Source: Weeksellaceae bacterium
GTDB taxonomy: Bacteria > Bacteroidota > Bacteroidia > Flavobacteriales > Weeksellaceae
NCBI GenBank assembly: GCA_019459455.1
Contig: JAIBEX010000011.1
Coordinates: 106,749 to 170,748, forward strand
DNA length: 64,000 bases
Reading direction: 5' to 3'
A program made the translations under genes and the position numbers. The notes under the pieces were generated by a model that did not search any database, had not been told where the DNA came from, and was given only the letters and a program-made list of their open reading frames with translations. Below are positions 7,182 through 16,357 of this stretch, piece after piece. The number at the start of each line of letters is the position of its first letter. The stretch's first letter is position 1.

Positions 7182-8867
7182 TTAGTTCAGGTCACCGTTC
7201 AGATCACGCTGGAGCTTGCTGTTTTTCATTCCGTAGAAGAAATAAATCAGCAGGCCTATTGCAAACCAGAGTCCGAACCAGAACCAGTTGTTGTGCGTCA
7301 TTCCCGTCAGAAGATAGAGACATGAACTTAGTCCCAGCAAAGGAATGAGGTTCAGATTCTTCGTAAAGGAGAGAAAAACCAAAACCAGATTTATAAGCAG
7401 GTATACAAATACCGAAAACCTGAATTCCCCCTGTTCCGGATCGCTCCAATTCATCAGTTCTTGAAAAAATTCCGGCTGCCATAAATAAAATCCTCCTAAT
7501 CCTCCTAAAAACAGGACCGGGAATATAAATTTTGAATTGATATAAGGCATATGGAACCTTCCTTTGAGTTTTTCTTTCCGGGGCATAAGCAGAATTCCGC
7601 CATTAACCAGTACAAAGGCGAAAATGGTGCCGATACTCGTAAAATCAAGAATAAACGATTTATCGGTGAACAGAATCGGTATTCCTACTGCGATTCCTGT
7701 AATTACTGTCGCGTACGAAGGGGTTTTGTATTTTTCATGGATGGCGGAGAACCGTTTGGGCAAAAGTCCGTCCCTGCTCATGGCATACCAAATACGCGGC
7801 TGCCCCATCTGGAAAACCAGCAGTACGGAGGTGATGGCAATGATTGCAGTAACTGAAACCACAAATTCCATCCAGGGAATATTTCCATTTTCAGGTGCAA
7901 AAATAAAGGCCAGCGGGTCTCCTACACCTTCAAACTTACGGTAGTCCACAATTCCGGTGAGAATAAGGGTCAATGCAATATAAATCACCGTACTCACGAC
8001 CAGGGAGATAATCATTCCGCGGGGAAGATTTTTCTGGGGGTTTTTCGTTTCTTCAGAAAGAACACTTAATGCGTCAAACCCGATATAGGCGAAGAACACC
8101 CCGGAAACCGCAGCCATAACTCCCGTGAAACCGTTCGGCATGAAACCCTGCACCCCCTCGTTGTTTGTGGGCATCCAGTTTTCTGCATTTACATAAAATA
8201 CACCCACTGCAATAATCAGGAAAATGACCGCAATCTTCAGGATGACCAGGAGGTTGTTGAAGTTTTTACTTTCTTTAACGCCGATGTATACCAACGCCGT
8301 GATACATGCGTTGATGACCAGCGCCGGAATATCTACGATGAATTTAAGTCCGCCCAAAATAGGGGCCGAGGTCCACGCGTTAATGAGGTTTTTGTTTTCG
8401 GAGCCGCCTTCAAAAGCCTTTTTTGCTTCAGGATAACTGGTGGAAAGATAATCCGGGATGTGTACCCCTAAACGTTCCATAAAACTTGTAAAATAGTCAC
8501 TCCAAGAAAATGCGACATAGATGTTGCCGAAGGAATATTCCATGATGAGCGCCCAACCGATAATCCAGGCCATCAGCTCGCCGAAACTGGCATAGGCATA
8601 AGTGTAGGCAGAGCCCGCAACAGGAATCCGGCTTGCAAATTCAGCATAGGATAGTGCGGTGAAGCCGCAGGCAATTCCGCATATAATATAAAGCGTAATC
8701 ACACCGGGACCTCCACGGAAAATCGCTTCTCCCAGACTGCTGAAACTGCCTGCGCCTATAATGGCCGCCAGACCGAAAAAGACGATATCCCAAACACCCA
8801 GAACGCGGTTTAAACCGGTGGAATGATCGGCCTCGCTGTAGTGTTTTCTCCTGAAAAGTTGGTTCAT
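7182..8867 (-). CDS. APC-superfamily amino acid permease (cationic amino acid transporter type)
   Basis: 561 residues from the ATG at 8865-8867. The longer in-frame start at 8888 lies inside the -7 element at 8886-8893, so it would precede the transcript. About 14 membrane helices; the first contains GLAAIIGAGSFSSLG, the substrate-loop GAG motif of APC transporters. Later segments FVVSVTAIIAITSVLLVFQMGQPRIWYAMSRD are typical of the CAT subgroup. It likely imports or exchanges an amino acid, possibly a cationic one; the substrate cannot be read from sequence. Single-gene unit. Confidence 0.88.
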   Translation of the reverse strand: MNQLFRRKHYSEADHSTGLNRVLGVWDIVFFGLAAIIGAGSFSSLGEAIFRGGPGVITLYIICGIACGFTALSYAEFASRIPVAGSAYTYAYASFGELMAWIIGWALIMEYSFGNIYVAFSWSDYFTSFMERLGVHIPDYLSTSYPEAKKAFEGGSENKNLINAWTSAPILGGLKFIVDIPALVINACITALVYIGVKESKNFNNLLVILKIAVIFLIIAVGVFYVNAENWMPTNNEGVQGFMPNGFTGVMAAVSGVFFAYIGFDALSVLSEETKNPQKNLPRGMIISLVVSTVIYIALTLILTGIVDYRKFEGVGDPLAFIFAPENGNIPWMEFVVSVTAIIAITSVLLVFQMGQPRIWYAMSRDGLLPKRFSAIHEKYKTPSYATVITGIAVGIPILFTDKSFILDFTSIGTIFAFVLVNGGILLMPRKEKLKGRFHMPYINSKFIFPVLFLGGLGGFYLWQPEFFQELMNWSDPEQGEFRFSVFVYLLINLVLVFLSFTKNLNLIPLLGLSSCLYLLTGMTHNNWFWFGLWFAIGLLIYFFYGMKNSKLQRDLNGDLN

Positions 8868-8885
8868 AAGTTTATTTGATGTAAA

Positions 8886-8893
8886 CAAATGTA
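8886..8893 (-). promoter_or_regulatory. -7 element of the permease gene; decides its start
   Basis: The reverse strand reads TACATTTG (TAnnTTTG). Transcription would begin near 8880, placing the ATG at 8867 about 13 nt downstream and excluding the ORF start at 8888. Confidence 0.5.
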
Positions 8894-8905
8894 ATAAAAT
8901 AACCG

Positions 8906-8932
8906 AAAAACCGCTTGCGGGAAGCGGTTTTT
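8906..8932. terminator. Terminator after the thioredoxin-fold gene
   Basis: An 11-bp stem aaaaaccgctt/aagcggttttt with a 5-nt loop. It has A and T runs on both sides, so it can work in both directions. It lies 29 bp past the stop of the reverse-strand gene at 8962-9450 and before the permease promoter. Confidence 0.85.
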
Positions 8933-8961
8933 ATTAAAATTGTCGTCATTAATTAATATTA

Positions 8962-9450
8962 TTAATCTGCAATCAGCCGTTTAATTCTTGATCTACGAAC
9001 CTTAATACTGTTGTTTAAAAAGAAACGGTTGTTTTTTATTCCAAAATAACCCGTAATGAAGTCTTTTTTCTCAGCAGAAATTTTTTCTGTAAATATTTTA
9101 TTGAAGGCCTCTTTCCGTAAATTCAGGTTTTCAGGAGATATATTTTTATCAATAATGTAAAAATCAAATGGGTAATTTGTTTTAGCCATCAGTTCCTGAA
9201 CCAGCTCCTCCTTATTGGTGATGCCAATGAAATAAAAATTGATAGCATTGCCATGTTTTTCCATTAAATTTTTGTACCCTTCCACGATTTCAATATTATT
9301 CTCACAATTGGGAACCCAAAACTGAACAATACTTGGATTGTTGCAGGATTGGATTTTAAAAGCCAGTTCATCTGGTGTTAGTGAATAGATTTTTTGTTGA
9401 GCATAGGTGAATGCATTCAACATAAGAAACAGAATGATACTATATTTCAT
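8962..9450 (-). CDS. Secreted thioredoxin-fold protein, atypical
   Basis: 162 residues with a signal peptide (MKYSIILFLMLNAFTYAQ). SIVQFWVPNCENNIEIV near 40 has the layout of a thioredoxin active-site strand and helix, but only one cysteine follows W-V-P-N. A classical CXXC redox pair is therefore missing. The C-terminus is basic (KVRRSRIKRL). Base composition is more AT-rich than its neighbours. It may be a degenerate periplasmic redox protein or a binding protein. Its own terminator (8906-8932) suggests single-gene transcription. Confidence 0.6.
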   Translation of the reverse strand: MKYSIILFLMLNAFTYAQQKIYSLTPDELAFKIQSCNNPSIVQFWVPNCENNIEIVEGYKNLMEKHGNAINFYFIGITNKEELVQELMAKTNYPFDFYIIDKNISPENLNLRKEAFNKIFTEKISAEKKDFITGYFGIKNNRFFLNNSIKVRRSRIKRLIAD

Positions 9451-9625
9451 CGATTACATTTTAGCAGACTTTATTTAAAATTTCCCATTTGCAAAATATC
9501 AAATATCGTAAAAAAGCGAACATGATAAAAGTATTAAAACTGCAGCGGTCTTCACCGGTGAGTTTTAATCAACGTATTTTAATATAACTTTAACGTTATC
9601 CACATGTCCACATTAACGAAAACAC

Positions 9626-9656
9626 TTGTGAGGGTAATAAGTAATCAATATTTTCG
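9626..9656 (+). promoter_or_regulatory. Candidate promoter of the TPR/barrel unit
   Basis: TTG (9626-9628), 20 bp, then TATTTTCG (9649-9656). This is one mismatch from the TAnnTTTG consensus with normal -33/-7 spacing, ending 30 bp before the ATG at 9687. Confidence 0.4.
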
Positions 9657-9686
9657 TTGATAAAATAACCTTCCTAAATCTGAAAA

Positions 9687-12644
9687 ATGAATTCGAAGAA
9701 AATAGTCCTGGCTGCCGCCGTTTTTTATTATGGCTTCTCCGCAGCTCAGCAGTCCAAATATTTCAGCGACCGGGACCAATACACGTACAACCTTGCCGAA
9801 AACCTCTACCAAACCCGCATTTTCAATGCCTCCCAGTATGAATATGCGCAGCAGTATTTCTACAATCAGAACCTTTCAAATTCGAAAAAAGAAGCCGCGC
9901 AGTTCTTTGACAATGTAATCGGAGTCATTCTGCAGAAAAATCATGCAGAAGAAGGCCTGGCTGCATTTATAAAGGAATATCCGAATTCTGCATTTTTCGC
10001 GCAGGCCAACCTGCCACTTGCCGATTACTATCTTGCCCAGAAAGATTTCCAGAAAGCTTTGGAAACACTTCAGAACGTTAATCAGTATCAGCTTTCACGC
10101 GAAGAAAACTCGGATTATATTCTTAAACTGGGTTACGCCAAATTCATGACCGGCGACAGCCCCGGAGCGATCCGTGCGCTGGAGGAAGCCTACAACAGTG
10201 GAGACACAGAAAATAAAATGGAGGTGGCGTATATGTTGGGGCATCTTTATTATGCTGACCGCCAGCATGACAAAGCCTTTCAGTACTTCGACAGTATAAA
10301 GACGGACGAGAAATTCGCAAAACTTGTGCGGCCTTACTACGTGCAGATGTACTATAACGAAAAAGACTATGACCAGGCAATTGCTGAAGGTACACAGTTA
10401 CTGAACGAAGATATTTCCGAGGCGTATAAAGCAGAAGTTCATAAAATCATAGGGGAGAGTTACTTTATGAAAACGGATTACACTGCGGCTTACCCACACC
10501 TGAAGACTTTTCTGGAGAGCAAGGAAAGTCCCAGCGAAAGTGACCTCTATCAGATGGGCTTTGTTGCAGCACAGCTTCAGAAATACGACGAGGCCGTTTC
10601 TTATTACAACCAACTGATCAACAGCAATTCGGCATTGGCACAGAACGCATACTACCAGCTTGGAAACGCATATATTCAGACGGGTAAGAAACAGGAGGCG
10701 CTGTCGGCCTACCGCTCAGCCTACCAAATGACCTATGATACCAGAGTGCAAAGGCTTGCACATGAGCAGTATGCGAAACTGAGCTACGACATCGGAAACC
10801 CGTTCGAGGCCGCTCCCAAGGTGATACAGGAATATATCGATAAATATCCGTCGGAGAGCAAAACTGCTGAAATGAGGAGATTACTCGTAAAATCTTATCT
10901 TTATTCGGGTAGCTACAAAGAAACCCTTGCAGCAATCGATAAATTACAGAATTCAACACCGGAAACCGATAAGATTGATCAGGAGGTGTCCTATTTATTG
11001 GGTACCGAAGAGTTCAACAAAGGTAATTTCGATGAAGCGGAACGTTATTTCTTAAGAAGTCTGGAATTCAGCATTAATAAGGAGTTTAACAGCAGGGCAA
11101 CCTATTGGCTCGGGCAGACTTATTATCAGAAGGAGAATTATCCTTCGGCGATCGTACGTTATGAAAATTTACTAAGTACTTCCGGCTTTCCGGAAAAACA
11201 GCAACTGACCTACGATTTGGGCTATGCCTATTTCAAAGCCAAAGATTTCACCAGAGCTCAGCAATATTTCAGGGAATATTTAAAGAATCCAAAACCCGAG
11301 TTTAGGAACGATGCTGAACTGCGCCTTGCGGATACCCACTACGCGAACAACGAACTTTCCGAGGCAATCGCAATCTATGACAAATCCGAAAATATTGATG
11401 ATTACACGCTTTTCCAGAAGGCGATGGCACTTGGTTTCCAGGGAAACAGCAGTGAGAAAATGGTCACCATGAAAAATCTGGTAGCCCGATATCCAACTTC
11501 TGATTATGCAGATGATGCACAGTACGAAATTGCCGTTGCCTATGCAGCTGGCGATGATTTTGTAAATTCCAACGATTATTTCGGACGGGTAATTAAAAAC
11601 AGCAACGATAGGGATTTGGTAGCCAACGCGCAGATTTACAGGGCCCAAAACTATATAGACCAGAATGATGATACCAAAGCCCTCGCGGAACTTAAAGCCC
11701 TCGGTACCCAATATAAAAACACGGCCTACGCCTCAAAAGTGGTACAGGCTTCCCGTCCGCTCTACCTGAAAACGGGCGATGTTACAGGTTATGAAGCCTT
11801 CGCCGCCTCGCTGGGCGTGCGGATTGAGTCTTCCGAAATTGATGAGATCAACCTTTATTCCGCGAAGCAGTTTTATACCAGTAAAGAGTATAGTAAGGCG
11901 ATTCCGCTTTATGAAAAATATTTAAGCCAGAATCCTACAGGAGAGGGGCTTTACCAGGCGCAGTACGAACTCGGGGAGAGTTATTACCAAACCAAGAATA
12001 CGACCAAGGCCGTTCTTGTCCTCCAGGATGTCGCTGCCGTGCAAAACGATTACCAGCAGGATGCGCAGACCCGGATTGCCCAGATTTTCCTTGCACAGGG
12101 AAATACCGTGGAAGCTAAAAAATACCTTCTTGATCTTTCGGTTTCAGAAAATGTAAACATCAGGAATTTTGCGAATGTGGAACTCATGAAAATCTATGCG
12201 GATGAGAAGAACTTCAGCGAGGCAGAAAAACTTGCAGACCAGGTACTTTCAAATCCTAAGAATTCGTCAGCTGTTATGGAAAGTGCACGTGTGATTAAGG
12301 CAAGAAGTCTTATGAACAGTGGCAAAGACGCCCAGGCTGCTTACGCAGCACTGGAAAAATCTTCAAATTCCGAGGTGGCTGCTGAAGCACTTTATGCCAA
12401 GGCATTCTATCAGAACAAAGCTAAATCTTATAAAGCCTCCAACGAAACGATTTTTAAACTCGCCAATAACTATGCTTCCGAAGATTACTGGGGCGCCAAA
12501 GCCCTTGTGGTGATGGCCCGAAATTATATCGGCCTGAAAGATAACTACCAGGCAAGTTATACCGTCGATCAAATCATCGCCAATTACCAGGATTTCCCGG
12601 AAATCGTAGCCGAGGCCAGAGAAGTAAAGAAATTAATTAAGTAA
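9687..12644 (+). CDS. Large periplasmic tetratricopeptide repeat protein
   Basis: 985 residues with a signal peptide (MNSKKIVLAAAVFYYGFSAA). The rest is almost entirely TPR-like helical pairs, for example ADYYLAQKDFQKALETLQ, YQLGNAYIQTGKKQEALSAY and YWLGQTYYQKENYPSAIVRY. The spacing and the repeated FxxAxxYF pattern resemble YbgF/BamD-like and gliding-associated TPR proteins. No catalytic domain. It probably acts as a periplasmic scaffold. The next gene, an outer-membrane barrel, starts 63 bp downstream on the same strand and is the obvious partner. Confidence 0.85.
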   Translation: MNSKKIVLAAAVFYYGFSAAQQSKYFSDRDQYTYNLAENLYQTRIFNASQYEYAQQYFYNQNLSNSKKEAAQFFDNVIGVILQKNHAEEGLAAFIKEYPNSAFFAQANLPLADYYLAQKDFQKALETLQNVNQYQLSREENSDYILKLGYAKFMTGDSPGAIRALEEAYNSGDTENKMEVAYMLGHLYYADRQHDKAFQYFDSIKTDEKFAKLVRPYYVQMYYNEKDYDQAIAEGTQLLNEDISEAYKAEVHKIIGESYFMKTDYTAAYPHLKTFLESKESPSESDLYQMGFVAAQLQKYDEAVSYYNQLINSNSALAQNAYYQLGNAYIQTGKKQEALSAYRSAYQMTYDTRVQRLAHEQYAKLSYDIGNPFEAAPKVIQEYIDKYPSESKTAEMRRLLVKSYLYSGSYKETLAAIDKLQNSTPETDKIDQEVSYLLGTEEFNKGNFDEAERYFLRSLEFSINKEFNSRATYWLGQTYYQKENYPSAIVRYENLLSTSGFPEKQQLTYDLGYAYFKAKDFTRAQQYFREYLKNPKPEFRNDAELRLADTHYANNELSEAIAIYDKSENIDDYTLFQKAMALGFQGNSSEKMVTMKNLVARYPTSDYADDAQYEIAVAYAAGDDFVNSNDYFGRVIKNSNDRDLVANAQIYRAQNYIDQNDDTKALAELKALGTQYKNTAYASKVVQASRPLYLKTGDVTGYEAFAASLGVRIESSEIDEINLYSAKQFYTSKEYSKAIPLYEKYLSQNPTGEGLYQAQYELGESYYQTKNTTKAVLVLQDVAAVQNDYQQDAQTRIAQIFLAQGNTVEAKKYLLDLSVSENVNIRNFANVELMKIYADEKNFSEAEKLADQVLSNPKNSSAVMESARVIKARSLMNSGKDAQAAYAALEKSSNSEVAAEALYAKAFYQNKAKSYKASNETIFKLANNYASEDYWGAKALVVMARNYIGLKDNYQASYTVDQIIANYQDFPEIVAEAREVKKLIK

Positions 12645-12707
12645 CAGTCCCCATAAATTATAGAGCAAATTACCAACTCCGTGTTTTGCGTGAGCCCTGT
12701 AGTTAAA

Positions 12708-14486
12708 ATGAGTATTATGAAGAAAAGAGTTCAAATTTTATCCCTGCTGTTTTTAGGAATCTCGCAAATCGCTTTTTCCCAGATCAAGGAAGAAAAACTG
12801 ATATTGGACCGGAAAAGGGAACCGGAGGTGAAGAAGATTGAAAAGAAGAAGACCTCTGTGGAGACCATCAAGAATTATCCGCCGGAAGAGAAATCACAGA
12901 ATCCGGTAAATTATGACCTGACCAATGTTCCTGCGGTTTCCGATTTTACCACCTCAACCATCGAAGGCGAAGATATTTCCCCGAAACTGGGAGTGGATTA
13001 TCAGCGCAACTATCTGCAGTTTGGAATGGGAAACTATGGTAAAGTCCTTTTTGACGGTAATGTTTCGTATGTTATGGAAAACAAGACCGAGGTGGGTGCC
13101 GATGCACATGTGCTCTCAACGAGCGGGCTGATGAAAGATTACCCCTGGGACAGTAATTCCAGTAAACTGGACTTGGGTGCTTTCCTGAATTCTTACGGCG
13201 AAAAGGGGAAATTTAATGTGAATGCAGGTTTTGGTTCGCACGATTACAACTACTACGGGATTTACGCCCTTCAGCCGGCTGAAGACATCAACCTGAAACA
13301 GCAGGTGCAGAACATCGCCCTGAACGGTTATTACGATCATTATTCCAATGAAATTCTGAACGACATAAGGCTTAAAACTTCATTTGTTACCGATAAGTTC
13401 AATGCAAAGGAGACCTATGGAGCGGTGGACCTTAATCTTTCAAAACACCGGGTAAAATTCCCGATTGAGGGTGTGGAGTTTAATGCTGACCTGGGATTGG
13501 GTGTCGAAACCCTGGATGCTCAGTTCGACCTGCTTGATAAAAACAGTTCAAATTATTTTGAAGGATTCATAGAACCGAAACTGTCCTTTTTCAGAGGCAA
13601 ATCCTATTTGATGATAGGTTCCGGTTTCAGCTTCCTCAATTCAAAAACGGGCACCAACATGATTCCGGAAACACTTGCGACGAACAAAAGCTACTGGTTT
13701 CCGAGAGCAGAAATATTTTTCGCCGGCTCCGAGTTGGCAAATCTCTATCTGGGTGTTGACGGTGGTTTAAAACACAATACCTATGCATCGATGCTGGAGG
13801 AAAATCCTTATCTGGTCTCCGATCAGCAGATACGTCCTACCGAGACAAAATACAGGGTTTATTTTGGGATCAGGGGAGATGTGAATCAGAATATCAAATA
13901 TGACGTTTCTGCCGGTTTTGCTAAGGTGAACGACATCATGTTCTTCAAGGGCAACAGCATCTTTGATATGGATAATACGCTGAACCGCTCGGCCTATAAT
14001 TTTGCAAATACGTTCTCAGCGGCTTATGACAACGGGTCTGTAAATGAAGTGAAAGCTTCCCTCCAGTATTTTCCGTTGGAAAATCTGGCCCTGGACGGCG
14101 ACTTCAGCTATAATTTTTTCAGATTGAACAATTATGATGAAATCTATAATAAACCTTTGGTGAGTGCAGGAATAGGAGCAAAATATACGATGCTTGACAA
14201 GAAACTGCTGCTCGGTTTCAAAGGATTTTTTGAGAGTGAGAAAACCACTAATTACTTTGAAATTCAGCCCGATGTTGTATCACCTGAACAATATTATGTT
14301 ACCGAATATACCAATGGAAAGGTGGGTGGATATGCAGATCTGAACCTTTCGGCAGAGTATAAGGCGCATAAAAATGTCAGCGTCTTCGTTATGGGAAACA
14401 ATCTGCTGAACAACAAATACGAAAACTACAAAGCATACCGTGTTCTTGGCGCTCAGTTTCTGGGTGGCCTGAAGGTCAGTTTCTAA
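12708..14486 (+). CDS. Outer-membrane beta-barrel protein, TonB-dependent-receptor-like without recognisable plug
   Basis: 592 residues from the ATG at 12708; an ATG at 12717 (MKKRVQ) is equally possible. Either gives a signal peptide ending near IAFSQ. A charged linker (KREPEVKKIEKKKTSVE) follows. The rest shows alternating amphipathic strands ending in KVSF, as expected for a large barrel, and late strands such as ADLNLSAEYKAHKNVSVFVMGNNLLNNKYE resemble TonB-dependent receptors. I see no plug domain. It is transcribed with the TPR protein, so the two may form an envelope complex. Substrate unknown. Confidence 0.75.
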   Translation: MSIMKKRVQILSLLFLGISQIAFSQIKEEKLILDRKREPEVKKIEKKKTSVETIKNYPPEEKSQNPVNYDLTNVPAVSDFTTSTIEGEDISPKLGVDYQRNYLQFGMGNYGKVLFDGNVSYVMENKTEVGADAHVLSTSGLMKDYPWDSNSSKLDLGAFLNSYGEKGKFNVNAGFGSHDYNYYGIYALQPAEDINLKQQVQNIALNGYYDHYSNEILNDIRLKTSFVTDKFNAKETYGAVDLNLSKHRVKFPIEGVEFNADLGLGVETLDAQFDLLDKNSSNYFEGFIEPKLSFFRGKSYLMIGSGFSFLNSKTGTNMIPETLATNKSYWFPRAEIFFAGSELANLYLGVDGGLKHNTYASMLEENPYLVSDQQIRPTETKYRVYFGIRGDVNQNIKYDVSAGFAKVNDIMFFKGNSIFDMDNTLNRSAYNFANTFSAAYDNGSVNEVKASLQYFPLENLALDGDFSYNFFRLNNYDEIYNKPLVSAGIGAKYTMLDKKLLLGFKGFFESEKTTNYFEIQPDVVSPEQYYVTEYTNGKVGGYADLNLSAEYKAHKNVSVFVMGNNLLNNKYENYKAYRVLGAQFLGGLKVSF

Positions 14487-14507
14487 AAAGTAAATAGGAT
14501 CAGAAAT

Positions 14508-14538
14508 ACCGTTTCAATGAGTTGGGACGGTTTTTTTG
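14508..14538 (+). terminator. Terminator of the TPR/barrel unit
   Basis: A ten-pair stem ACCGTTTCAA/TTGGGACGGT (two G-U pairs), loop TGAG, then a T run. It is 21 bp past the barrel stop codon. Confidence 0.85.
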
Positions 14539-14572
14539 TTGAAGGAACTTCGGCAATTCAAACTTATTAAAT

Positions 14573-14580
14573 TAAATTTG
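14573..14580 (+). promoter_or_regulatory. -7 element upstream of the six-gene small-protein cluster
   Basis: TAAATTTG matches TAnnTTTG 18 bp before the ATG at 14599, just after the preceding terminator. No clear -33. Confidence 0.5.
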
Positions 14581-14598
14581 TTCTATAAAAATTAGACT

Positions 14599-15054
14599 AT
14601 GGAGAATGTGTTTGACATTAAAGACAGCCAAAATTACATTGACAGAATCAACCGCCTTTCACCCGAAACCCAGCGGCAATGGGGTAAGATGAGTGCAGAC
14701 CAGGTTCTTGCCCATTTAAATGTTGCGTATTCCTTTATTTTTGAAGCAGAAAAACAAAAAAAGCCCGGCGCAATTGCCAAATTCTTCCTGAAGAATTTTG
14801 TAAAGCCAAAGGTGGTGAACGCTATCCCGTATAAGCAGAGTTTACCAACAAGTCCCGTTTTCATCATCTCGGACCATAGAAACTTTGAGGAGGAAAAAAA
14901 GAAGCTCATCGGAAACATCCAGCGTGTTCAGCAGTTGGGAAGGGAGGCTTTTGAAGGAAAAGAGAATTCCAGTTTTGGAGTTTTGAGTGCTCAGGAATGG
15001 AACAACATGCTTGCAAAGCACCTGAACCATCATCTTAAACAGTTCGGAGTATAA
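14599..15054 (+). CDS. DUF1569 domain protein
   Basis: 151 residues. RQWGKMSADQVLAHLNVAY near 25-43 and the C-terminal LSAQEWNNMLAKHLNHHLKQFG match DUF1569, a relative of the DinB four-helix bundle. Conserved histidines (AHL, KHLNHH) could bind metal as in DinB. Enzymatic function unknown. First gene of a cluster of six small genes on the + strand (14599-17407). Confidence 0.8.
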   Translation: MENVFDIKDSQNYIDRINRLSPETQRQWGKMSADQVLAHLNVAYSFIFEAEKQKKPGAIAKFFLKNFVKPKVVNAIPYKQSLPTSPVFIISDHRNFEEEKKKLIGNIQRVQQLGREAFEGKENSSFGVLSAQEWNNMLAKHLNHHLKQFGV

Positions 15055-15078
15055 AACACATTTTAAAAAACAGATTTT

Positions 15079-15549
15079 ATGAGAAAATTATTTTTGCTGT
15101 TTCTGCTCATCAGCGCTTTTGCCTTTGCCCAAATGCCAAATGTTTCCAAGGTTTGGCTTAATAACAGTCAATTTTATTCAGGAACCATCGGTAACAGCAA
15201 CACGCCCCTGAAACTTAAAATTCTTCTTTCCCAACAGGACCGGAAAAATGACCAGGAATATTTTGTTTCGGGGATTTCCGTAGTGGAGAGAAACCTGTCC
15301 AATTTTGAAGGTAAGCTAAAGATTACCAAATATAAAAGTGGAAAGAAACGGAATACCGTTTTTGGTGAATATGATTTTGCCGAAGAGCCCAAGGGCAAAC
15401 ACTCCGGAACCTTTAAAGGAAAATTTGTTTACACCTTTAAGTGGAACAGGAAATCCGAAACGGTTGAAAGTCAGTACCTGGAATTCATTGGAAACTGGAA
15501 GAGTTATGACGGTACATTAACTTATAAAACGAACTGGAAAAATCAATAA
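15079..15549 (+). CDS. Small secreted protein of unknown function
   Basis: 156 residues with a signal peptide (MRKLFLLFLLISAFAFAQ). The mature part is rich in aromatic residues and lysine and looks all-beta (GKLKITKYKSGKKRNTVFG; GTLTYKTNWKNQ). I do not recognise a family. It is 24 bp after the DUF1569 gene and 2 bp before the next gene, so it is in the same operon. Confidence 0.7.
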   Translation: MRKLFLLFLLISAFAFAQMPNVSKVWLNNSQFYSGTIGNSNTPLKLKILLSQQDRKNDQEYFVSGISVVERNLSNFEGKLKITKYKSGKKRNTVFGEYDFAEEPKGKHSGTFKGKFVYTFKWNRKSETVESQYLEFIGNWKSYDGTLTYKTNWKNQ

Positions 15550-15551
15550 CT

Positions 15552-15962
15552 ATGGTAAGAAAAATTTTAGCCGTCCCCGCAGGGCTTCTCGCCGGCGGAA
15601 TCGGCATTTTTTTAATTGAGGCGCTCGGTCATCAGCTTTATCCCCTTCCCGCAGGTATGAATCAGAATGACATGGAGGGCATGAAAACGTATGTAACTAC
15701 GGCTCCCTTTATGGCGCTCTTTTTTGTGATTATTGCATATGCGGTGGGTGCGCTGGTATCGGGCTTTGTTTCTACAAAAGTTGCGGCGGATCGCAGCAAG
15801 CTCTATGCTTTGCTCTGCGGACTTATATTCCTTGTACAGTCTATTTATATGATGTATTCTCTGCCTACACCTACGTGGTTCTGGATTGCAGGTATACTGG
15901 TCTGGTTCATCGTGCTGGTAGGTTACAGGCTGGCAGTCAATAACATCGTTAAAACAGATTAG
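15552..15962 (+). CDS. Small integral membrane protein
   Basis: 136 residues with four hydrophobic segments: about 5-25 (VPAGLLAGGIGIFLIEALG), 48-72 (APFMALFFVIIAYAVGALVSG), 84-102 and 108-128. No catalytic motif seen. It resembles short membrane proteins of unknown function common in flavobacteria. Separated by 2 bp from genes on both sides, so co-transcribed. Confidence 0.7.
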   Translation: MVRKILAVPAGLLAGGIGIFLIEALGHQLYPLPAGMNQNDMEGMKTYVTTAPFMALFFVIIAYAVGALVSGFVSTKVAADRSKLYALLCGLIFLVQSIYMMYSLPTPTWFWIAGILVWFIVLVGYRLAVNNIVKTD

Positions 15963-15964
15963 TT

Positions 15965-16357
15965 ATGAATTTAGGTGCATTTTCAGTAAGTCTGAATGTC
16001 AGTGATATTCAAAAGTCCCTCGAATTTTATGAAAAGCTGGGTTTTCAGAAAATGGGAGGAAACATTGACCAAAAGTGGCTGATCCTCAAGAATGGTGATG
16101 CCGTTATCGGTATTTTTCAGGGCATGTTCGAGAAGAATATTCTCACTTTTAATCCCGGTTGGGATCAGAATGCAAAGAACCTGGAAGATTTTACAGATGT
16201 GCGGGATATCCAGAAGCATTTAAAAGAGCAGAACATTGTTCTTGATAAGGAAGCAAACGAACATTCCGGAGGTCCGGAACATCTTATACTTCAGGATCCG
16301 GATGGAAATGTAATCATGCTCGACCAACACAGATATAACACTCAAAATAAACCATGA
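15965..16357 (+). CDS. VOC-family protein (glyoxalase/bleomycin-resistance fold)
   Basis: 130 residues. The N-terminus SLNVSDIQKSLEFYEKLGF and the C-terminal HLILQDPDGNVIMLDQH form the two beta-alpha-beta-beta-beta modules of a vicinal-oxygen-chelate protein. The DPDGN motif is typical. Substrate unknown. Its end overlaps the next gene by 4 bp (ATGA), indicating translational coupling. Confidence 0.88.
   Translation: MNLGAFSVSLNVSDIQKSLEFYEKLGFQKMGGNIDQKWLILKNGDAVIGIFQGMFEKNILTFNPGWDQNAKNLEDFTDVRDIQKHLKEQNIVLDKEANEHSGGPEHLILQDPDGNVIMLDQHRYNTQNKP

Noticed and set aside
9596..9604. Perfect DnaA box TTATCCACA upstream of the TPR gene, suggesting a replication origin
   Set aside because: Only one perfect box and one poor neighbour (9605-9612) are present. 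There is no box cluster, AT-rich unwinding element or dnaA/dnaN gene nearby.
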